Shown: piece after piece, positions 6,901 to 10,336 of the stretch
Layout: every line of letters begins with the position of its first letter
Position numbering within the stretch: the stretch's first letter is position 1
Source of the DNA: Nitrospirota bacterium
Lineage (GTDB): Bacteria > Nitrospirota > Thermodesulfovibrionia > Thermodesulfovibrionales > SM23-35
Assembly (NCBI GenBank): GCA_016212245.1
Contig: JACRGU010000077.1
Location: 1-10,336 of the forward strand
Reading direction: 5' to 3'
Length of the DNA stretch: 10,336 nucleotides
Translations under genes and position numbers: made by a program
Notes under the pieces: model-generated
Told to the model about the DNA's origin: nothing
The model's input: the letters and a program-made list of their open reading frames with translations, nothing else
The model's database searches: none

Positions 6901-8103
6901 TCAATAGTCCGAACCCTGAACCCCGAACTTTCTCTGTTATTCTCAGAAGAACTCGGACTGGTTTTAGAGTATATGCCGAAAAATGAAGACAGGATTCTGG
7001 ACATATTAAACAAAGGGTCTATCCCATACCAGATTATTGGAAACACAACTATAGAAAAAAGGATCAGGATAAATCTCCGAACTCCGAACTCTGAACTCCG
7101 AACTATTCTTGATGAGGATATGAGAGTCCTTAGAAATATCTGGGAAGAAACTAGCTATCAACTCGACAGGCTTCAGGCCAATTCTGACTGTGTTGATGAG
7201 GAAAGAAGGATCAATTTTGATAGAAAAGGGCCACAGTACATCCTGACTTTCAAACCGCAGTCTACTGACGTAGAACTCCTCAGAAGCGATATCAAACCGA
7301 AAGTCGCTATTATCCGTGAAGAAGGCAGTAATGGCGACAGGGAGATGACCTCTGCCTTCTATCAGGCAGGATTTGATGTCTGGGATGTAACCATGACAGA
7401 TCTCCTGAAAGAAGAGATTGACCTTAATGACTTCAAAGGGGTAGCCTTTGTTGGTGGATTCAGCTATGCAGATGTCCTGGATTCAGCCAAGGGCTGGGCG
7501 GGCGTTATACGGTTTAACAAAAGGCTCTGGGAACAGTTCCAGACCTTCTATAATCGGCCTGATACCTTCAGCCTTGGTGTATGTAATGGCTGTCAGTTAA
7601 TGGCACTTTTAGGCTGGATCCCACGGCAGGGTATCTCTGACGAACTTCAGCCAAGGTTTATCCAAAATGCCTCAGGCCGCTTTGAATCCCGTTTCTCGAC
7701 AGTTAAAATTCTTCCCAGCCCTGCAATTATGCTGAAAGGAATGGAAGGTTCGGTCCTTGGTATATGGGTAGCACATGGCGAAGGCAGGGCATACTTCCCT
7801 GATGAAAAAATATTCAAAGAGATAGAAGACCAGGGATTAGCACCAATTCGTTATGTTGATGATAATGGCAATATCACAAACACATATTCATTCAACCCTA
7901 ATGGGTCATCAAATGGAATCTCAGCCCTTTGCTCGCCTGATGGCAGGCATCTCGCAATGATGCCCCATCCAGAACGGGCTTTTCTTAAATGGCAGTGGGC
8001 CTGGATGCCAGATGAGTGGGAGAAAAACCTTGAGGCGTCTCCGTGGCTGAAGATATTTCAAAATGCACGGCAGTGGTGTGATAAGAAATATAAGATAAAT
8101 TAA
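3994..8103 (+). CDS. purL: Phosphoribosylformylglycinamidine synthase, single-chain type (synthetase plus glutaminase)
   Basis: PurL converts FGAR, ATP and glutamine to FGAM, the fourth step of de novo purine synthesis, in the cytosol. The product has 1369 residues from the ATG at 3994; a TTG two codons upstream (3988) is an alternative, and neither has a clear ribosome site. The order is an N-terminal PurS-like domain, a linker with NSEHSRHWFF, a first synthetase half (AETHNFP around 342-348, GIGQIDH, GGPAYRIGMGGGAASS, DQGAGGN near 549), a second half (GLIAQQQCAGPLQ, GGKDSLSM, GHDRSDGGL) and a class I glutaminase from about 1101. Its nucleophile Cys1197 lies in GVCNGCQLM, and His1325 and Glu1327 in MPHPER. 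All key motifs are intact. It is longer than E. coli PurL (about 1295) because short repeat-derived peptides interrupt it at roughly 82-107, 153-176, 972-979 and 1028-1037. In my recollection the conserved parts read closer to plant PurL than to the E. coli enzyme. Confidence 0.97.
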   Translation: MSLLHLYRTPALSLAKKNELLSIAQQKVSSEIRDIKTEHCFNIETTAPLTSDELNILRWLLAETFEPENFSYESFLIQNTVPPTHPSPSRGEGKGGGESLGSGLRALSFVLEVGPRMNFMTAWSTNAVAVCHACGLKKITRIERSRRYILKIEDEEMRRYEDAESQLLNFPTSQFLELIHDRMTECPYPETLTTFETGIQPELVYEVPLIEQGKLALEKINSEMGLGLDDWDMDYYSNLFVRDIGRNPTNVECFDLGQSNSEHSRHWFFKGRLIVDGKEIPQTLMDIIKQTLRVNPNNSIIAFKDNSSAIRGYDIWTIIPECPGKSSRFHQVQLKYHIIFTAETHNFPSGVAPFPGAETGTGGRIRDIQATGRGSLVVAGTAAYCVGNLLIPGYRLPWEDHSFEYPGNLASPLQIEIQASNGASDYGNKFGEPVIQGFTRSFGMRLPNEERIEWVKPIMFTGGIGQIDHRHIEKDRPQKGMLIVKLGGPAYRIGMGGGAASSMIQGENIAELDFNAVQRGDAEMEQKGNRVIRACIEMGDENPIISIHDQGAGGNCNVIKEIIYPAGAEIEVRKIQVGDKTLSVLEIWGAEYQEQNALLIWPDKADMFQEMCHREKVPCAIIGQITGDGYIVLHDETDGGTPVNLDLEKILGAMPQKTFHLDRIPSKNQPLTFPWDLTENKDSFTRHYIKDALERVLHLLSVGSKRFLTNKVDRSVTGLIAQQQCAGPLQLTLSNVAVIAQSHFGLTGAAIAIGEQPIKGLINPAAMARMSVGEALTNLVWAKISALENVKCSGNWMWAAKLPGEGVKIYDAAVAMRDIMIELGIAVDGGKDSLSMAARVTDSSGKTEIVKSPGTLVISAYVTSPDITKVITPDIKRPGQSRVLYIDLGNGKYRMGGTALAHVSKQIGNESPDVDDLQLLKRTFNGVQELIAEDLILSGHDRSDGGLITTLLEMAFGGNCGLEINLSQESIVRTLNPELSLLFSEELGLVLEYMPKNEDRILDILNKGSIPYQIIGNTTIEKRIRINLRTPNSELRTILDEDMRVLRNIWEETSYQLDRLQANSDCVDEERRINFDRKGPQYILTFKPQSTDVELLRSDIKPKVAIIREEGSNGDREMTSAFYQAGFDVWDVTMTDLLKEEIDLNDFKGVAFVGGFSYADVLDSAKGWAGVIRFNKRLWEQFQTFYNRPDTFSLGVCNGCQLMALLGWIPRQGISDELQPRFIQNASGRFESRFSTVKILPSPAIMLKGMEGSVLGIWVAHGEGRAYFPDEKIFKEIEDQGLAPIRYVDDNGNITNTYSFNPNGSSNGISALCSPDGRHLAMMPHPERAFLKWQWAWMPDEWEKNLEASPWLKIFQNARQWCDKKYKIN
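4237..4283. repeat. GC-rich imperfect inverted repeat inside purL
   Basis: C-rich and G-rich arms meet at CTCGAG (centre 4259/4260). The inner CCCTCCCCC pairs with GGGGGGAGGG apart from a single bulge, and the outer arms pair loosely. It is read in frame as the peptide PPTHPSPSRGEGKGGGE (residues 82-98). That peptide style is a familiar by-product of palindromic intergenic repeats in many bacterial genomes and is foreign to PurL. The sharp local GC rise compared with the AT-richer flanks supports an inserted element. Confidence 0.75.
4293..4313. repeat. Three-copy 7-bp tandem array inside purL (array 1)
   Basis: GGGCTCG, GGGCTCC and GGGCCCT follow each other without a gap directly after the GC-rich inverted repeat. 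The array is 21 bp and so keeps frame. Its reverse complement contains GGAGCCC and CGAGCCC, which are one or two bases from the units of the downstream arrays at 6910 and 7078, so it may be the same family in opposite orientation. Confidence 0.55.
4451..4522. repeat. 72-bp element with 8-bp periodicity and purine/pyrimidine arms inside purL
   Basis: Nine consecutive octamers can be laid out. The first four are AAGATGAG, GAGATGAG, AAGATATG and AAGATGCA (purine-rich), then a transition GAATCTCA, then ACTTCTCA, ACTTCCCA, ACTTCTCA and ATTTCTTG (pyrimidine-rich). The pyrimidine arm is the approximate reverse complement of the purine arm, about 15 of 20 positions over the best stretch, so the unit can form an imperfect hairpin. 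It is exactly 24 codons, read as a low-complexity peptide (about residues 153-176) between the conserved ITRIERSRRYIL and LIHDRMTEC blocks of PurL. Confidence 0.7.
6910..6930. repeat. Three-copy 7-bp tandem array inside purL (array 2)
   Basis: Units CGAACCC, TGAACCC and CGAACTT run head to tail over 21 bp and encode VRTLNPEL-like residues (972-979) just before the conserved LLFSEELGLVLEY segment. The unit matches array 3 downstream, consensus YGAACYC. Confidence 0.65.
7078..7105. repeat. Four-copy 7-bp tandem array inside purL (array 3)
   Basis: Units CGAACTC, CGAACTC, TGAACTC and CGAACTA run head to tail, 148 nt after array 2 and of the same consensus. They are translated as LRTPNSELRT (residues 1028-1037) in the linker between the second synthetase half and the glutaminase domain. 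Because 28 bp is not a multiple of three, neighbouring bases must have absorbed the difference. Confidence 0.7.
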
Positions 8104-8112
8104 AATTTGGAC

Positions 8113-8142
8113 TTGACATATTTCTGAACCTCATGTTATTAC
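8113..8142 (+). promoter_or_regulatory. Promoter-like sequence upstream of rnfC
   Basis: A perfect -35 hexamer TTGACA (8113-8118) is followed after 18 nt by TATTAC (8137-8142), preceded by TG at 8134-8135 as in extended -10 elements. It sits 10 nt after the purL stop and about 47 nt before the rnfC start, the right place for a sigma-70-type promoter of the rnf operon. The -10 is imperfect (4 of 6). Confidence 0.5.
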
Positions 8143-8146
8143 TTAT

Positions 8147-8161
8147 AGGCCGTTTTGGCCT
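8147..8161. promoter_or_regulatory. Short inverted repeat in the rnfC leader
   Basis: AGGCC and GGCCT (5-bp perfect arms) flank GTTTT. If the upstream promoter is real, this lies at or just after the transcription start, so it could be a small leader hairpin or a protein site. The stem is too short and lacks a clean T-tract, so it is a poor terminator for purL. Confidence 0.3.
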
Positions 8162-8188
8162 CCAATTTTCCTGAGGAGGAAATCTTTA

Positions 8189-9499
8189 ATGGGTCTCGCA
8201 ACATTTAAAGGCGGAATACATCCACACGATAAAAAAGAACTCTCGGCAGACAGACCAATAGTAGAAACAAAGCCTCCCCAGAGGGTTATAATCCCATTAA
8301 GCCAGCACTTAGGAGCACCATGCAAACCCGCCGTCAGCATTGGCCAGGAAGTCAAAAAAGGTGAGATGATAGGAGAACCAGGGGGATTTGTATCAGCAGC
8401 CATCCATTCATCTGTTTCTGGAAAGGTAATTGCAATTGGAGAGTTCCCTAACGCGATGGGAAGGATGGTTACTTCAATAGTTATAGAAAATGATGGTAAG
8501 GAGGAGTGGGCAACATTAAAGGATAATCCTGATTATATGAAGCTTTCTCCTGATGAACTTAAGGAAAAGATAAAGGCAGCAGGTATTGTTGGTATGGGAG
8601 GTGCTGCATTCCCTACGGTAGTCAAGCTCTCACCACCAAAAGAAAAGCCTATTGATACAGTAATCATTAATGGTGCTGAGTGTGAGCCTTACCTTACTGC
8701 AGACTACAGATTGATGGTAGAAAGGCCTGATGAGATTATTGAAGGGTTGAAGATCCTGATGAAGATCCTCGGCGTAAATAAAGGATTTATAGGCATAGAG
8801 AATAACAAGCCTGATGCAATTGAGAAGATGAAGGCATTAGCCAAAAATGAACCTAATATCGAAGTATGGGCGCTTGAAGTTAAATATCCTCAGGGTGCTG
8901 AAAAGATGCTTATCAAGGCCATCCTTGACAGGGAAGTTCCTCTTCCACCTGCCTTGCCGCTGGATGTTGGTGTTGTTGTGCATAATGTTGGAACAACAAT
9001 TGCCATTTATGAGGCTGTTAGGTATGGGAAACCTCTAATAGAGAGGGTTGTTACTGTGACAGGTGAGGGCATAAGAGAGCCTAAGAACCTTATAGTAAAG
9101 ATAGGTACACTTATCTCACAACTTATTGAAGAGTGTGGTGGATTTAAAGATGGTGCTGGCAAGGTGGTATCAGGCGGGCCTATGATGGGCTTTGCCATTC
9201 CTTCCCTTGATGTTGCGGTAACAAAAGGCACATCCGGGGTACTCGTAATACCCGAGAAGGAAGTCGTACATACCGAGGATTTCGGTCCATGTATAAGATG
9301 TGGCCGGTGCATTGATGCCTGCCCTATGGAGCTTATGCCCTCAATGCTCAGCCTTTATTCAGAGAAGGGCTTTTTTGAGGATGCAAAGGCATATAACTTA
9401 TGGGGCTGCTTTGAGTGTGGCTCTTGTGCATATGTCTGTCCATCAAAGAGGCCGATAGTGCAGTTTATAAGATTGGCAAAGTCTATGGTGAAACCATAG
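8189..9499 (+). CDS. rnfC: Rnf electron transport complex subunit C (NADH/Fe-S subunit)
   Basis: RnfC is the peripheral subunit of the membrane Rnf complex. It exchanges electrons with NAD and relays them through [4Fe-4S] clusters while the complex couples ferredoxin/NAD redox chemistry to Na+ or H+ transport. The 436-residue protein begins with the family sequence FKGGIHP and an N-terminal sandwich domain (about 30-100, IHSSVSGKV). The flavin/NADH-binding fold follows, with GIVGMGGAAFPT (132-143) and INGAECEPYLTAD (160-172), then an SLBB-like region with TVTGEGI. Two ferredoxin motifs close it: CIRCGRCIDACP (Cys368, 371, 374, 378) and CFECGSCAYVCP (Cys407, 410, 413, 417). It lacks the long C-terminal extension of E. 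coli RsxC and so resembles the short type of anaerobes. AGGAGGA 8 nt before the ATG sets the start. Confidence 0.97.
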   Translation: MGLATFKGGIHPHDKKELSADRPIVETKPPQRVIIPLSQHLGAPCKPAVSIGQEVKKGEMIGEPGGFVSAAIHSSVSGKVIAIGEFPNAMGRMVTSIVIENDGKEEWATLKDNPDYMKLSPDELKEKIKAAGIVGMGGAAFPTVVKLSPPKEKPIDTVIINGAECEPYLTADYRLMVERPDEIIEGLKILMKILGVNKGFIGIENNKPDAIEKMKALAKNEPNIEVWALEVKYPQGAEKMLIKAILDREVPLPPALPLDVGVVVHNVGTTIAIYEAVRYGKPLIERVVTVTGEGIREPKNLIVKIGTLISQLIEECGGFKDGAGKVVSGGPMMGFAIPSLDVAVTKGTSGVLVIPEKEVVHTEDFGPCIRCGRCIDACPMELMPSMLSLYSEKGFFEDAKAYNLWGCFECGSCAYVCPSKRPIVQFIRLAKSMVKP

Positions 9500-9509
9500 G
9501 AAGATAAAG

Positions 9510-9620
9510 ATGCAAAAAGCAAAATGCAAAATTTCAATTCAAAATCAAAATCGATTTAACAGCAGGGAATATTTAAATTTTAAGTTGTATCTTTTAATTT
9601 TTATTTTTAATCTTTAATTT
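9510..9620. repeat. A/T-rich repeat element between rnfC and rnfD
   Basis: The 135-nt gap between rnfC and rnfD holds an A-rich half and a T-rich half. The A-rich half has heptamers GCAAAAA, GCAAAAT, GCAAAAT (9512-9532), then CAAAATCAAAAT (9540-9551). The T-rich half is at 9591-9620, built from TTTTTAAT/CTTTAATTTT units. The halves are roughly complementary, so a long weak hairpin is possible. The architecture (short unit, opposite-composition arms) resembles the islands in purL. No promoter or terminator is convincing within it. A ribosome binding site follows directly (GGAGGAGG, 9623-9630). Confidence 0.55.
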
Positions 9621-9634
9621 TGGGAGGAGGCTAG

Positions 9635-10336
9635 ATGGCTATTGCAAAGAAAGAACATGAACTGGTAGTCTCAATAAGCCCTCATATCAGGAGTGAAGAG
9701 ACCACTGCCCGTATCATGTGGACAGTCAACCTTTCCCTCCTCCCTGCATTTATTATGGCCTTATATTTCTTTGGTCCGAGAGCGCTCTTTGTAACTGCCC
9801 TCTGTATCGTATCCGCAGTCCTTTCTGAATATCTTTTTCAGAAGGCCCTTAAAAAGAAGGTAACCATCAGTGATGGGAGTGCATTCCTCACAGGACTACT
9901 GCTTGGGATGAATCTTCCGGCCTCTCTCTGGTCATTTACACCATTCACAATCCATGTGCCTGTAATAGGCTCAATTGTAGCGATAGTTATAACGAAACAG
10001 CTCTTTGGAGGATTAGGTTACAATATCTTTAATCCTGCACTTATAGGCAGGGCATTTGTATTGATCTCATGGCCCAGACCACTGACCACATGGATAGAGC
10101 CAACTGCTGCCTTTGTTGCCATTGATGCAAAGACAACAGCAACACCTTTAGGAATATTAAAAGAAGAGGGTATCGGGAAATTAATAGAGGTATTCGGAGA
10201 TAAGATTAACATTTATAGCCAGCTTTTGATTGGCCATAGGGCAGGTTCACTCGGTGAGACATCAATAATAGCATTATTAATCGGTGCGGCATTCCTCCTT
10301 TACAGAGGATATATAACATGGCATATACCTGTATCA
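9635..10336 (+). CDS. rnfD: Rnf electron transport complex subunit D, 3' end outside window
   Basis: RnfD is an integral membrane subunit related to NqrB; it carries covalently bound FMN and takes part in electron transfer coupled to ion transport. The frame is open from the ATG at 9635 to the window edge (234 residues seen; the family is usually 300-350), so it is cut rather than broken. GGGAGGAGG 4 nt upstream sets the start. The N-terminal SPHIRS motif is typical. Hydrophobic segments are visible at about 30-46, 50-64, 84-93 and 108-120, followed by the conserved GGLGYNIFNPALIGRAF (125-141). The FMN-attachment motif reads TTATPL, with Thr170 as the likely phosphoester-linked residue; the more usual form is SGATPL. 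The gene follows rnfC as in rnfCDGEAB operons, separated by the A/T-rich repeat. Confidence 0.94.
   Translation, partial: MAIAKKEHELVVSISPHIRSEETTARIMWTVNLSLLPAFIMALYFFGPRALFVTALCIVSAVLSEYLFQKALKKKVTISDGSAFLTGLLLGMNLPASLWSFTPFTIHVPVIGSIVAIVITKQLFGGLGYNIFNPALIGRAFVLISWPRPLTTWIEPTAAFVAIDAKTTATPLGILKEEGIGKLIEVFGDKINIYSQLLIGHRAGSLGETSIIALLIGAAFLLYRGYITWHIPVS

Noticed and set aside
4451..7105. CRISPR array
   Set aside because: Units are 7-8 bp and directly abutting, without spacers; nothing resembles cas genes.
8147..8161. Rho-independent terminator for purL
   Set aside because: The stem is only 5 bp and the following CCAATTTTCC is not a proper T-tract; it also lies downstream of a likely rnfC promoter.
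9510..9614. Short reading frame of 34 codons (MQKAKCK...) between rnfC and rnfD
   Set aside because: Low-complexity translation of the A/T-rich repeat, with no ribosome binding site and no family resemblance.

Overview
The window looks like a chromosomal stretch of an anaerobic or facultatively anaerobic bacterium of moderate GC content. Gene content (ribBA-ribH-nusB followed by purine genes, and an Rnf ion-pump operon starting with rnfC) and the style of small repeats fit Nitrospirota- or Desulfobacterota-like genomes, but that placement is an inference from memory. No transposase, phage, tRNA, rRNA or CRISPR feature is visible.

Layout: positions 1-3526 are one tightly packed plus-strand operon. 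It holds the 3' part of ribBA, then ribH, nusB, a calcineurin-like phosphoesterase gene and purB. Neighbouring genes are 14 nt apart, 4 nt apart, or overlap by a single base (TGATG and TAGTG junctions), so translation is probably coupled. A small minus-strand gene of unknown function with a nuclease-fold-like motif (3536-3898) converges on purB with only 9 nt between the stop codons. It diverges from purL across a short AT-rich gap that contains a perfect palindrome. purL (3994-8103) encodes a full-length single-chain FGAM synthase with a C-terminal glutaminase domain. After an 85-nt gap with a promoter-like sequence comes rnfC (8189-9499). Next is a 135-nt gap filled by an A/T-rich repeat, and then the start of rnfD, which runs off the right edge.

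Functionally, the left half makes flavins (RibBA and RibH lead to 6,7-dimethyl-8-ribityllumazine), a transcription antitermination factor (NusB) and purines (PurB). PurL supplies an earlier purine step. Purine and flavin synthesis are linked because GTP is the precursor of riboflavin, and the Rnf complex at the right end carries covalent FMN and uses flavins and Fe-S centres to couple ferredoxin and NAD to an ion gradient.

The most unusual thing here is inside purL. The reading frame is intact and the protein is well conserved, yet it carries several low-complexity repeat islands, all read through in frame: a GC-rich inverted repeat, a 72-bp element with strict 8-bp periodicity and purine/pyrimidine arms, and three arrays of a related 7-bp unit, one in reverse orientation. 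A further A/T-rich repeat of the same general kind separates rnfC from rnfD. These look like small non-coding repeat elements that have been domesticated, or at least tolerated, as surface-loop peptides.
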